Source: Kryptolebias marmoratus
Taxonomy: Eukaryota > Chordata > Actinopteri > Cyprinodontiformes > Rivulidae
Assembly (NCBI RefSeq): GCF_001649575.2
Contig: NC_051443.1
Coordinates: 1,008,763-1,072,762 of the forward strand
Direction: 5' to 3'
DNA length: 64,000 nt
The notes beneath the pieces are model-generated. The model saw only the letters and a program-made list of their open reading frames with translations. It did no database searches and was not told where the DNA came from. Positions 22,380-33,170 of this stretch are shown one piece after another. A program made the position numbers and the translations under genes. The stretch's first letter is position 1; each line of letters opens with the position of its first letter.

Positions 22380-22810
22380 TCACTCCTCTTCACCAGCTTC
22401 TTCTGTCCACATTCTTTTAGGTACCGTCCGTCTTTCTTTCACTCATCAACCGGGTCCAGAATCTCCGACTCAACATGGCGCACATGGAGAATTTGTTGTG
22501 TGTGGTCATGTGACTGGCTGGCTTCACTTGATTGGTTACATGTCAGGTGACAAAAGGTTACGCAAAATTTTGCTGCAAATGTTTTTGCACACTTAAAACA
22601 AAAGTAACGGTAAAAGTAACGGTAAAGTAAAGGTTGCATTTTTCTCCCCTAAAATTTACTCCAGTAAAAGTACAAGTCTTTCACATTTAAACTACTCTCA
22701 CAAGTACAATTTTCCCAAAAAGCTACTTGAGTAAATGTAACACGTTCCTACCCACCTCTGCAACACAGAAAGGAGAAGCAGGTAAAAAAAATGGATGGAT
22801 GGATAGATGG

Positions 22811-23340
22811 ATAAATAGTTTTCATCAGAATCATTCACAGAGAGAAAGCTCATCAAGTCCCTGTTTTGTATTTTTTGTTATTCCTCATTGGTAATCCCTA
22901 AAGAGTTGTCATCCACTCTTTTCATTCGGCTTGTTGCCAACAGAGAAAATGTTTGATTGTTAAGTTACAATATTTCTGTAAAATAAGTTCAAAGACATCA
23001 GGGTTCTTGTCCTTTGTATGAACATGGAAGAATCCTGATGCTGGACATTCTGAGAACATAAACTCTCCTTTCACCTCACTAAAACTGCCTGAAAGCAAAA
23101 AACCTACTGCAGATCGTCACTTTAATGACTAAATGAAGTGGTGAGTTTGTGAACTGATTTTTGTTTGGAGCCATGCAATGTATAAACAAAACACTTAGTT
23201 TATGTTTGCTTTCTCTTTGCTCCCACCCATAAACATTCAAACAGTTCTGTTGTGATGCAGTGTGTTTGTGACAATGAAGTCCGGGGCCAGCATGAAGGGC
23301 AGCTGCCAATGCTGGAACCTGTGTGACAGTTGTAAATGAC
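22811..23340. other. No recognisable feature
   Basis: Unique-looking AT-rich sequence; a 76-codon minus frame at 23079-23309 is not recognised. Confidence 0.4.
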
Positions 23341-23497
23341 TAGCCCGATTGGCTCCTTGTAGTAATTATCTAAATGGGCTCATTCAAAACCTCTTCATTG
23401 TGGAATCAGTTAATTAATTAGCTGTTTCACTGACAGGATAATGGTGAGAGCATGCTAAATAGATTAGTCTGGAACTTGATTTATCATTGCAAAGCCC
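23341..23497. promoter_or_regulatory. Candidate conserved non-coding sequence (inference)
   Basis: Non-repetitive sequence with clustered homeodomain-type words (GTAATTA, GTTAATTAATTAGC, TAAATAGATTAG). It ends at a 6-N gap (23498-23503). Function is not shown; conservation in other fish would decide. Confidence 0.3.
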
Positions 23498-23503
23498 NNN
23501 NNN

Positions 23504-24207
23504 CCAACTCTGTTTATCACCACTTCTAACCCCCCTTTCTCCTGCTCTGAGTTTTTCTCTTGTCTTTGTAGCATCTAAAGCAGCCACCCACCAACTCGCT
23601 GAAAATCCACCGACTATATAGGTACAAAGCTGGTGAGCTGATAAGGCAGATCAGTGCTGTTGAGCTGAGAAGAAAAATTTATCCTACGGAACAAGTGTGC
23701 AATCTGAACACACTGCAAGGGATATGGAAGTGTTAAGAGGGTGATGTAGTGTGAGGAAACAATGAAACTGTAAGCTGAAAATTTCTTCAGAAATGTTGAG
23801 GGATGAACGATGCAGCTGCCACCCAAAACTCTCACATAATTTTGTAAGAATCTAAGCTACGAAAAAATGCCTCCATTTTGTTGTATGAACTGTAGAAGAA
23901 GTGTAAAAAGAAATGTTGAAGCTGCTGCCAGTGGTGCATTGTGGTCACCATGGTAACCACACAACTGTACTGTCACTCCCTGAGTGCCAACTAAATGAGA
24001 GGCAGACATAAACACAGACTGAAAATTAATGAAACCATCACTGTGTGAAAATGAAAAAACAGGTATTAAAACTTCTTGAACTGTGAGTGACAGAAGCTTG
24101 ATGGGTACACATGGGGATTTTAAGGTTTCTACAGAGTGTAGAGGATATAACAAGTTAAAAAACTTCCAGTTTTGAGGAAATAAATGAAAGTCCTATAGCA
24201 GAGAACA
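23504..24207. other. No gene recognised
   Basis: A 98-codon minus frame at 23857-24153 and a 73-codon frame at 23614-23835 show no known motifs. Sequence looks unique. Confidence 0.4.
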
Positions 24208-24209
24208 TA

Positions 24210-24935
24210 CAGTGGTTTACAAAAGTATTCAACCCCTTGGATGTTTTCTGTTTGTAGTGCTATCATAAATCAGTCATAATCACTATAGATCAAAAAAAAT
24301 TAAAAAACAAAACTAAAACACAAAACTTCTGTGTCAAAATGAAAGCCAATTTCTACAGAATATTACCAATAAATTAAAATATTTGATGTAAAATAAGTAG
24401 TTGCATAAATATTCATCCCCTTTAAAAAAACAGTCCTAATTGAACTCATAGAGAAGACTATTGAAAATTACAAGTCAAAGGATGGATACAAAAAAGATTT
24501 CCAAGTCCCAAAACATCCCCAGGAGTTCTGTTAAATCCATCATCGGGACATGGAAGGAATGTGGGACGTGTGTAAATCTACCAAGAGCAGGCCATCTTCA
24601 CAGACTGAGTGACTGTGAAGAAGGAGAAGAGTGAGAGAGACCACCAAGACACCTGTTAGAGTTAGAAACTTCAGCAGGTGAGATGAAAGAGACTATACAT
24701 ATAACTACTGTAGCCCAGATTCAGCTTTATTGGAGAGTGGCAAAGAGAAAACTACTGTTGAAAAAAGCTCTTTAAATTAAATCTTGACATGTTTTTCTCA
24801 ACAATCTATTCAAACTTTAGTCGATATATATATAAAATTGTAAACAAGTCCAATTTATTGTGATTATGACTGATTTATGATAGCAATTAAAGCAGGAAAC
24901 ATCAAAGGGGTGGAACACTTTTGCAAGCCACCCCA
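24210..24935. mobile_element. Tc1/mariner-type non-autonomous element with long terminal repeats
   Basis: The left end (CAGTGGTTTACAAAAGTATTC..CTATCATAAATCAGTCATAATCAC) is matched by the reverse complement of the right end (GGTGGCTTGCAAAAGTGTTCC..CTATCATAAATCAGTCATAATCAC). The inverted repeats are about 80 bp long. TA dinucleotides lie at both borders (24208-24209 and 24936-24937). The interior has only traces of transposase-like sequence (AGACCACCAAGACACC). Confidence 0.85.
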
Positions 24936-25599
24936 TACATACGAGATAAACAAACACAAAAATGCCTGTTTTGATATATGAGTACTGTATGTACTGTTTA
25001 TGTACCAAAAGACTTGTACGGGCAAAAAATAGTATGCAAAAGATTTGACAATGTTAGAAATTTCTAAAGTTACTGTGACATCAACTGTCATTTGAACATT
25101 CCATGGAAAAATCTGTAAAATTCATGAAATTTAAACTGATTGTGTAAAAACTGTAAATGTATACATATATATGCAATGTCCTACTTTCTGTGACTTCTTT
25201 AAACTATGAATGATGTTTCTACTCTGAACTATCTCTGTGCTATGGAGCTCCGAAGAGGGCTGGGTTTTCTCATCTGTTTTGCCAAAATCCCATTGATCTA
25301 CATTTTTATTCTCACATTAAAACAAAAAAACCTGCCCCTTAGACCTGTTGGTTGCCTACAAATTCAATACATTTTCACACAAGAGAAAACCACTTAGCCA
25401 AACACAAAAGATTAAAAAGGTTGCAAAATATAGAAAGCTGCAGTTAAAATTCATCCAACTATCCATTCATTTTACTGTATCTACCAGTGATTCTCAAACT
25501 CTGGTGCAATCCAGAAATGACAGAAATAAGAGTGGATGATTTTTATCAACCATCAAAATCCAAGTCAAGAAAATATGTGTCCATCAACACATACCTTAG
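24936..25599. other. No recognisable feature
   Basis: AT-rich; two 63-codon frames near 25206-25539 carry no known motif. Confidence 0.4.
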
Positions 25600-26170
25600 T
25601 TTTAGACAGTCATTGCGGTAGGAAATGAACAGTGACTGGATTGTGTGTTATGCCTGAAAACCCTGTCAGTGGACAGTATAAAACCTAACAAATTAAAAAG
25701 ACACTTTGAAACATCACACCCCAACCAGATCAGTAAATCACTGACGGTTTTTAGGAGAAAAACCTGATGATTACCATGAGCAGGAAAACCACTTAAAATA
25801 AGTTGCATCAGGTCACAGTAAGGCACAACTGGCCTCATGTAATGATGCATACAGAATCTAAATCCAAAAACCCCACACACAATAGCAGAAGAGCTCATAC
25901 TTCCCGCTGCTCTTGATATGGTGTCAACTATGACTGACAACTGCTGCAAAATTCAAAGCGATACAGCTGTCTAATGTCACAGTTGCAAGATGCAAACATG
26001 ACATTTCAAACAATGTAGAATATCAGCTCACAGAAAAACTGAAAGATGCCTGTTTTGCCTTACAAGAGGATGAGGCTACAGACAGTAATAAAGGCTGCCT
26101 GCCAGTTGCTTGTATTCGCATTGTGACAGAAGACTCTAAATAAGGATTTGCTGTTCTACAAGTATGTAGA
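25600..26170 (+). pseudogene. hAT transposase remnant of the ZBED5/FAM200 type
   Basis: A BED zinc finger is still in frame at 25639-25767 (see next entry). Downstream, out of frame with it, residues TIAEELILPAALDMV and then NNVEYQLTEKLKDACFALQEDEATD resemble the region before and at the first catalytic Asp block of ZBED5-like hAT proteins. The rest of the catalytic core and the dimerisation domain are missing. No terminal repeats were identified. Family recognition is from memory of the domain pattern. Confidence 0.65.
25639..25767 (+). CDS. BED zinc-finger fragment, 42 codons open
   Basis: The frame reads C-V-L-C, then KLKRHFETSH, giving the C-x2-C..H-x4-H pattern of a BED finger with all four zinc ligands intact. 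It ends in TGA at 25765-25767 after SLTVFRRKT. It lacks a good start and is probably a fossil of the hAT described above, but the finger itself is undamaged. BED fingers bind DNA and are often re-used in host genes; nothing here shows such use. Confidence 0.6.
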   Translation, partial: DCVLCLKTLSVDSIKPNKLKRHFETSHPNQISKSLTVFRRKT

Positions 26171-27230
26171 ACAATAATTCTTTTTTAAGCAATATATTAA
26201 AACAGAAAACATGCCTATCATTTATATAGGCAAAACCATGCATTTATGTATTTGAAAATTATTCATGCCCCCCTTATCAGCCTAAAAGAGGTTTGGCCCA
26301 TTTGACCACAAACACCTGCTTAAGGCAACACATAAATGTGCAGGAGGCTGCTTGAGAACTAGTATGAATAAGTGGCTTCCAGTAAGTAGCAACCAGTAAG
26401 AACAATAGACATTGTTTGATAGACATTTGGTTCAGTTATAAAAAATGTGGTCATAAAAATGCTTTAAACTGTTTAGTTTTTAGAAATTAAAAAAAAAAAA
26501 AAAGAAATTACACTGACATGTTTACGTTGACAACACCTGACGACTTCAGTGCAAGTTCAATCCAACCAATAGGCTACAATAGCTTCCATGCCGCTATTTC
26601 AATTTGAGCCCGAGCCCACTGACAGAGAGAGGAATGCAGACATTGCTCCTAATGCACTTGAAAATGAGAAAGATCAGATAGATGAAGAGAAGAGAGAAGG
26701 CAAAGGAGCTGCTGTTTGTGCAGCAACTGCTAATGCTAACTCAGAGAGGGCAGCAAAGTGCTCCACTTTCTATCAAAAGCTGTTCACAAATTAGATGAGT
26801 GCATTATTATACAATAATAAATCATTGTATAACATTAGACATAGATATTCTGCCAATATCAACTGGATGGGGCCAGCACCAAAAATGCCAGGTATTGTCA
26901 AAATAGGGATGCTGTTATAATTAGTGTTACTATTAATATGATGATTTAATATGTTTTGCTATGCCTGTTCAAGTTTTTTACCAATTATATAATGGTAATT
27001 AGTAGTCAAATGTAGTTGTAATAAGGGTTACATCTGTTAATTTCACGACAGTGGATTTAACTGTACCCTCACCATCCCTTTCAAAACTAATAAATCTCCC
27101 TGTTTATTACCCCACCAATAATAAAATGGAATTTCCACCCTTTGTATCTGTGGTGTGTGTGTGACAAATTCACAGTATCAGTTTAAGTTTTAACTTATTG
27201 TTAGAAAAGAAAAAGCCACTTTCTTGTATT
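26171..27230. other. Mostly unrecognised; one short hydrophilic frame at 26588-26794
   Basis: The 68-codon plus frame at 26588-26794 begins MPLFQFEPEPTDRERNADIA and is acidic and Ala-rich at its end. The N-terminal FEPEPTD-like string recalls the start of transposon-associated P2X7-like zinc-domain proteins, but the zinc cysteines are not seen. A poly-A run is near 26490. No other feature. Confidence 0.3.
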
Positions 27231-27633
27231 TTTTACCTCTGTCAATGAGGTCACGTTTTTGGTAGCACTGGTTTATTTGTCTGTCTGTGCACAAGATTAT
27301 TCAAAAAGTTATGAATGGATTTTCATGAAATTTTCAGGAAACGTCAAACATGGTACAAGGAATAAATGATTAAATTTTAAAGGTGATCTAGTCAAAGTTC
27401 AAGGACAAAGGTCAAGGTCGCAGATCAGCTCATACTGTAACTCTGCAACTGTATTAGATGAATGTTAAACTCCACAACTGGACACCTCATGGGTCAAGGG
27501 TGATCACTGGTAATTTCAAATTTATGGGGTCAAAAGTCAAGACTATGCAACAGTGTAATGTAGGAAACTCAAACTGCACAGCCAAGCACCTAATGGGTGA
27601 TGATGCCTGTTGATTTCAAGGTTCAAGGGTCAA
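27231..27633 (+). repeat. Dispersed repeat F3, split by a solo LTR
   Basis: TTACCTCTGTCAATGAGGTCACG, GAATGGATTTTCATGAAATTTTCAGGAAACGTC and runs of GTCAAGGTCAAAGG-type words recur at 28285-28580 (TTACCTCTGCCAAGGAAGTTATG, AGGAAATGTCAAACATGCTACAA). The last bases (GTCAA, 27629-27633) are the LTR target site, and the repeat resumes at 28221. Confidence 0.65.
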
Positions 27634-28220
27634 TGACATAAACCAGGTTTTCTGTCCAAGGAGCGAAGCCGAAACCAGACACGGAGACAAAGCTTAAGGT
27701 AAGTGATTTTATTTACAAGGTGCGGGTATCTACAGTGGTGGTAGTCAGGAGCAGTCTGGAAGGCAAAATAGGAGCAAGGTGAGTCTCGGGTCTTGGTTTT
27801 AGCATTGAGAACAGATGAATGTGTGAATAATGTCTCTTTCTTTCTTACAGGTGTAGAAGGCGTTTGTGGTGTTGAGGAGGTGTCAAAGGTTTCCAGGATG
27901 ATCCAGGAGGTAAGAGGTCCAGCAGTCCGGCAAGGTAAGTAATCCAGTGAGTATCCAGGTAAGTTCCTGTTGGAGAGTGACCGTCTAGGCAAGGCAGCAA
28001 CCTGAGTCGAAGAGCAAATACAACAATTTATCAAAGTCATCAACTTGAGGTTAGAACCTGTGGCTAAGAGTCTAACTGGTGAGGTTTGATGCTGCAGCGA
28101 TGGTCTGGAACCAGCCGGAGGCTTAAATGCTGGATCAGCTCATCAATGGAATCAGGAACAGCCGAGGAAGGAAGGGTTAGTAGCGCCGCCCATAGGCGGA
28201 GCTAACTCTAGTTCCTAACA
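27634..28220 (-). mobile_element. Solo LTR, 587 bp, 5-bp TSD
   Basis: On the minus strand it starts TGTTAGGAAC and ends TTTATGTCA. The flanks are GTCAA at 27629-27633 and 28221-28225. A polyadenylation signal (AATAAA, minus) is near 27709. Solo LTRs arise by recombination between the two LTRs of an inserted element. It is unlike the Gypsy LTR at 4160-4851, so it belongs to another family. The 137-codon minus frame inside has no known motif. Confidence 0.88.
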
Positions 28221-28284
28221 GTCAAAGTTGAAAGTCACAGGTAACCCCTTAAAAACTTGTCTCTGCTCCTACATATGACCCTTT

Positions 28285-28584
28285 TGTTACCTCTGCCAAG
28301 GAAGTTATGTTTTTGGTTGTGTCCATTAGTTTGTTTGTATGTTACATATAAGCCTTTATGCAGATCTTATAAAAAATAATGAACAGATATTAATTAAAAT
28401 TTCTGGAAATGTTGTGGTTGTCACAAGAAAAAATGTTTTAAAATTGAACTGATTTTCAGGAATTTTTTTTTAGGAAATGTCAAACATGCTACAAACAGCT
28501 ATATTGTTGGTATTTCGGTGGTGTTTCGGTCAAATGTCAAAGTCAAAGGTCAAGCTCTGGTCTTTTACCTCTGCCGAGGTAAAA
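28285..28584 (+). repeat. Dispersed repeat F3, second copy
   Basis: It is described with the copy at 27231. It starts with TTACCTCTGCCAAGG and ends with another TTTTACCTCTGCCGAGG, so the head may be duplicated. Confidence 0.6.
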
Positions 28585-28840
28585 GGACTGTACTTACCAT
28601 ATATAGCACCTTTCTAACCAACCAGGTCTCTATCCACACACACATTTGTACCCTACTACATCTCTATAAAGCTAATCTGAATATAGAGTCCATATACAGA
28701 GTCTAATCAATGCTTTAAACTCCATTCATACACCAATGGGGCACACAATGAGGGGTTTAGTGTCTTGCCCAGAGACACATGTGACTGCTGCCAGGAATCA
28801 AACCTATAGAATCACACAATAGTTGACACAAATCCCTGGT
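28585..28840 (-). repeat. tRNA-headed SINE S2, minus orientation
   Basis: In reverse complement it shares GGTTTGATTCC (B-box-like), TGTGCCCCATTGGTGTATGAAT, TTAGACTCT, TAGAGATGTAGTAGGGT and GGTTGGTTAGAAAGGTGCTATATA with the plus-strand copy at 36283-36585. The A box is degraded. Confidence 0.75.
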
Positions 28841-29976
28841 AGATGCCCAGAACTTGTGTTGAGAACAGGTTCTCAGAGTTCGTAGAAGGACATAGTTACG
28901 TCATTTTGGTTTATCAACTGCATCAGAGAGAGCAGATTTTGTTCACTTTTAATGGAGTATAAATTCAGCTAAAGGTGAACTGAAATCAAATCTCAAAAAG
29001 TTGACATTTCATGAATGTTATTTAATCAAGCACATCCACACAACTGTGCAGGGACCCATTTTTAAAAGTAAAAAAAAACAAACAAAAAAAAACCTGTTTT
29101 TAGCGTTTAAGTCTATAATTTCCAAAGAGGGTGATATGTGGAGGCAGAGTCCTGTCCTGAGTTCATGACGAGCGCTGTGCCCTGGCTGGCCAAGAACACC
29201 ACGACTGTCCAGTTGTTTACTAGTGGAACTGGAAGAGGAAGCCTTTTTTGAATACAAAGAAATGCTGGAAGACTTTGCAGAAGTAATGGATATACAACCA
29301 TATCAGTATGAATCCGAACCAATGGCTGGCTGTCTGGAATCAGATGAAAAACCTTCCGATTCGGATTCTGATGATCACCAGTACCGCCAAGGCCAACAAA
29401 ACAACAAGCATAATGACCGAGTTGAGAATATGGAACTGTGAGAACCGATTACTTCAAGACCACCGTCATGACATCAGCACTCGACACTGAAAATCAACAT
29501 AAAGATCAGGGCTCTCAAGTTTTGATCTGAGCTTGGAGTGAGGTTTTTAGCTGCTAGAAGTTGTTAGATGACATCATCACCTAATTTGCATATTTGGTGA
29601 TGTTGATCAGGCTGTAGGAGAGAGGAATATCAACATTGGCAAGACAAAAAAATGAGTAAAAAACACTCAAAATATGTTTAGAACTACAAATTACCTTTAT
29701 GAAATAATTTTATAACTTTAATTCTTTGCCTGATCCCACACTACATAAATTAATTTGTAAGAATATCAAATTAAACCAAAAGACAGACATTCAACCCTCC
29801 TCTTTTATTGAAAACACCGGGATTTATAACAGCGCTAAAGAGTCAGTGAAAAAAACAATACATTAAAAATTATATTGACATTATATTTACATCCCGCTTT
29901 GTGATCCAGGGCGGGATCAGCGGCAGCTTTGCACACAAATGATTCATTTGCAAAGTGGACATGTAGGGGTGCATCT
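28841..29976. other. No gene recognised; short frame at 29223-29441
   Basis: The 72-codon plus frame at 29223-29441 is acidic (EEEAFFEYKEMLEDFAEVM) with DIQPYQYESEPMAG and a serine/aspartate run. It resembles the leader of transposon-associated proteins, without a diagnostic domain. A CAGGGCTCTCAAG word at 29508 resembles some hAT ends, but no partner end was found. Bases 29660-29890 are AT-rich. Confidence 0.3.
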
Positions 29977-31107
29977 ACCTACTTTCTGAGGGGTATGCAG
30001 ACACATTATACCCCCCCCCCCTTTTTTTTTCACCTATTTACATAAATAAATCCTATTTATTCATGGACTTATAAAATACAATACCTGATATTGGATTTGG
30101 CCCATCAGAACATTTCTGTGGATTATTCTGAACCATGAACTGCCTCAATGAGTCCCCCACTTCCTGTGGTGAAGGCCATTCAGATGGATCTTCTGAGTAA
30201 GGTCTTGCCCCAACTCTCTCCTCTTCACCTCTCTGTTCTTCTCCCTCATCATCATCATTATCATCTGGATCTCTCTGTTCCACTTTCTCCTCTGTGGTGA
30301 CTGACTTGTCATCTGCCTGCACTAATTCTCCCAAAAGGACACAGTGGTGGTCAGCAGAAATTCAAACCATCCTGGGCATCAAGGTTTTTGTGGCTTCACA
30401 GCTGAATTATTCCTACCTGATGTCCTCTCTGCTCTCCTCTACAGCAGCTGATCCTGATCTCATGTCTGTCTCCTTCATTCCTTCTCTGTGTTCATCTCTA
30501 AGTCATATGGTCAAACAAGTATTATTTAATAGCTTTAAATAAATTACACATCTTGCTAATGCACTTTTTTAAATATAAATAATATTTTTAAATNACCTGG
30601 TATTAAGTGGCTGTTCCTACACTTCCAGCTCATATTGGACCGACCTGTCTCCTTCCTGTCTGTCCTGATTCTTTCCCTCTGTCCTCTCAGCTGAATAACA
30701 TGAACTTTGTGTTCAGGAGGTTTAATAAATACAGCAGTCAAACCACATATAAAAACATGAAATCTTAATTTTAAATGCTATCCTTGTTGGGTATCAGTTA
30801 CTGATTGGAAACTTCATCTGATCAGACTTATCAGATTAATCACAACAGCTCTGTAGAGTTATATCCCAGAGGAGACATTTAAACTCCCAACTTCTGTAAT
30901 TTATCTGCTTTATGATTCACCTTCAAGTTCAACAAATGATTACTGTCTGAACAACAAAATAACAGAATCAAGTTCGGTAACTGCTTGCCTCCTGGTAACT
31001 GACTTGTCAGATATCGATGCAATCAAAGCAGATGAGCTTAAAACAGCCACAGATTCAATGAAACTAACTGTCCTGCAAAGCCAATTCATACCCCCCAGAA
31101 AGTGGGT
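29977..31107. mobile_element. Element bounded by a 21-bp inverted repeat (class unknown)
   Basis: ACCTACTTTCTGAGGGGTATG at 29977-29997 faces CATACCCCCCAGAAAGTGGGT at 31087-31107; 19 of 21 bases pair. The outer borders are not exactly defined and no target duplication was found. The interior carries the minus-strand acidic frame described next and a poly-C/poly-T run near 30010. One N is at 30594. Confidence 0.5.
30053..30334 (-). CDS. Unrecognised acidic ORF, possible first exon of a DNA transposon protein
   Basis: The 93-codon frame has an acidic stretch (DPDDNDDDEGEEQRGEEE), then YSEDPSEWPSPQEVGDSLRQ. A DP-x-EWP string after an acidic leader occurs near the N-terminus of some ZMYM-like hAT proteins; that is the only hint. 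It is inside the inverted-repeat-bounded segment and runs opposite to the hAT pseudogene at 31330-33170. Upstream on the minus strand (to about 30745) another open stretch could be a separate exon. The function is unknown. Confidence 0.3.
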   Translation of the reverse strand: MGELVQADDKSVTTEEKVEQRDPDDNDDDEGEEQRGEEERVGARPYSEDPSEWPSPQEVGDSLRQFMVQNNPQKCSDGPNPISGIVFYKSMNK

Positions 31108-31329
31108 ATCCGCGTCACGGATGATATTTGAGAAACAGAAAAATCCCAGATGAGTTTTTTTTCAATGAAAGTGTATATCCTACACTGAGGTACAGCATAT
31201 CACAAGATGGGTTTTTTTGTGTGTCCTGTATGCTTTTTTCATCTGGTGACATGATTCTCTGAACTAAGCCATTGAGTGACTGCAGTAACACCAAGAAAAC
31301 TGTCACTCAGCACCGAGCCACGCAAGCAC

Positions 31330-33170
31330 ACCGGAGTGCCCAGTTATGTGCTTCAGATTTTCCGCATGTCTGCTCAGGAGAGATGCAACCTATTTGTTGA
31401 GCATTAGATTGCACCTATCAAGAAACGCTGGAACGAAACAAGTACGGCCTCAAAGCAATTATTGACCTTATTGCCATTTTTGGAAAGCAAAACATACCTC
31501 CTAGAGGTCACACTGATGCACAAAGCAATTTCAATGCATTTCCTAAGTATCGTGCAGATGGTGATGCAAACCTAAAACAGTATCTGCAGCTTGCACCTTC
31601 AAATGCAACTTATTGTGGACATCAAGTAGAAAACAAAATAATAGACTTATGTGGGAAACAAATTCAGAACACTATTCTTGAAAAATGCAAAAGAGCCAAA
31701 TAGTTTTCTGTCCTGTCAGATGAAACAGCTGACATCAGCAATTCAGAACAGATCTCACTTTTGGTCCGCTATGTGAATTGTGACTCTGGAAGCTTTACCA
31801 TTCATGAGGACTTTCTGTGCTTCATTTCTACTGCTGACACCAAAGGTGGAACCTTAACAAAGACTATTCTAAACAAGCTAGATGACTTTAAACTACAACC
31901 AGGCAATATTGTAGGACAAGAATATGATGGTGCTGGGAACATGAGTGGTAAGGTGTGAGGCGTTCAAGCTCGCATTAAACAGTTGTATCCATCCGCCACC
32001 TATGTCCACTGCAGAAACCATGCACTTAACTTGGCAATTGTGCATTCAATGCACATCCCATTGGCTCAAAATGCACTCAGTACTGTCCAAGATGTTGTGT
32101 CTTTCATCACAGCCTCACGAAAACAAATGCACCTCTTTTTGGATAACAGTAGCACACATCAGTGTTTGCAACAGTTTTCAGCAACACATTGGTCTCAACA
32201 TGATGCCTGCATTTCTACTGTCATAAAAAACTATAAGTACATCTATCTGAGTATGGATCAACTAAAGACTGAAGGGGGCCAGAAAAGCTGCAGCACTGCG
32301 ATGTCACTAAGCAGAGCAATGGAGTCATTTGATTTTATTATCAGTATTGTCGTTCTGCAGGGTTATTGCAATATCTAACACCTCTTAGCAACAGTCTACA
32401 AAACCCAGCCTGTGATTTACCAGCTGCTGCTGGTAATGCCAGCACGTTAGTGACACTGCTTCAAAAAAGAGGGGAGACGACTTCTTTGAAAAACTGTGGA
32501 ATCAAAGTTGTGGTATGACCGCCAAAGTAGACACAAGTCCATCGGTGCCTCGGACAGTGTCTGTGCAGACAAAAAGATCAAATACACCTGCACCAACCCC
32601 ACAGGACTATTGGCAACTCAATCTATTTCTTCCATTCATTTATCATCTTATCATAGAAGTGAGAGACTAAGTGTGTCTGGCACTCCCACGAATGAAAGAC
32701 CAGTTTCTTCTACCAGATAAACTGTCAGAATTATCTGACACAGTTTGGCAAGAGAAAAAACTGAGTATGGGACACTAATTCCCAATTTGGATAACGCAGA
32801 TGCTGAACTGGAGCTGTGGAGGCAGGCTAATGATAAAGAGAACAACAGCGAGATTTGCCAAGTTTTAAAGAACACAGTGGACTTCTTCCCAAATGTACAT
32901 ACAGTACTAAAAGTGACTCCTGCCAGTGTCCACTGTGTCAGCAGAGCGGACCTTCGGCACATTGAGGCGCCTTAAAACATATCTACACAACACAACGTCG
33001 GACACCAGGCTCACTGGTCTTGCCCTGATGAACATTTACACCAAAATCACCATCGACAGTGAGGAGGTGCTAAGGCAGTTTGATATGACCGGCAGGAGGA
33101 GAGTTCACTTCAAACAGGTAGGCTTTCTTTTCCTTTTTTATTATTTAGTGTGATTTGTAACAAATAGGCT
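31330..33170 (+). pseudogene. hAT transposase, DUF4371/ZMYM1-like, few lesions
   Basis: The plus-strand frame carries PPRGHTDAQSNFNAFPKYRA, NATYCGHQVENKIIDLCGKQ, SVLSDETADISNSEQISLLV (first catalytic Asp) and GQEYDGAGNMSGK (second Asp block), then VHCRNHALNLAI. These are the DUF4371-type blocks of ZMYM1-like hAT proteins. In this frame, between about 31441 and 32378, only TAG 31701-31703 and TGA 31956-31958 interrupt. The C-terminus is in other frames: FFPNVHTVLKV, then STVSAERTFGTLRRLKTYLH, the dimerisation block, near 32926-33060. The region 32380-32740 is scrambled. Terminal repeats were not identified. Confidence 0.88.

Larger units (their letters stand above)
19236..22760 (-). mobile_element. 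hAT DNA transposon, 3525 bp, complete ends, 8-bp TSD
   Basis: The ends are CAGAGGTGGGTAG on the left and its reverse complement CTACCCACCTCTG on the right. Subterminal regions rich in ACTCAAGTAAAAGTA words are seen on both sides, including many short copies of AGTAAAAGTA-type motifs that probably bound transposase. The flanks are CAACACAG at 19228-19235 and 22761-22768, a perfect 8-bp duplication. The element carries its own transposase gene on the minus strand and is inserted into an S1 repeat. Confidence 0.96.

Noticed and set aside
29508..29660. hAT end CAGGGCTCTCAAG as a complete element
   Set aside because: No partner end or 8-bp duplication was found.
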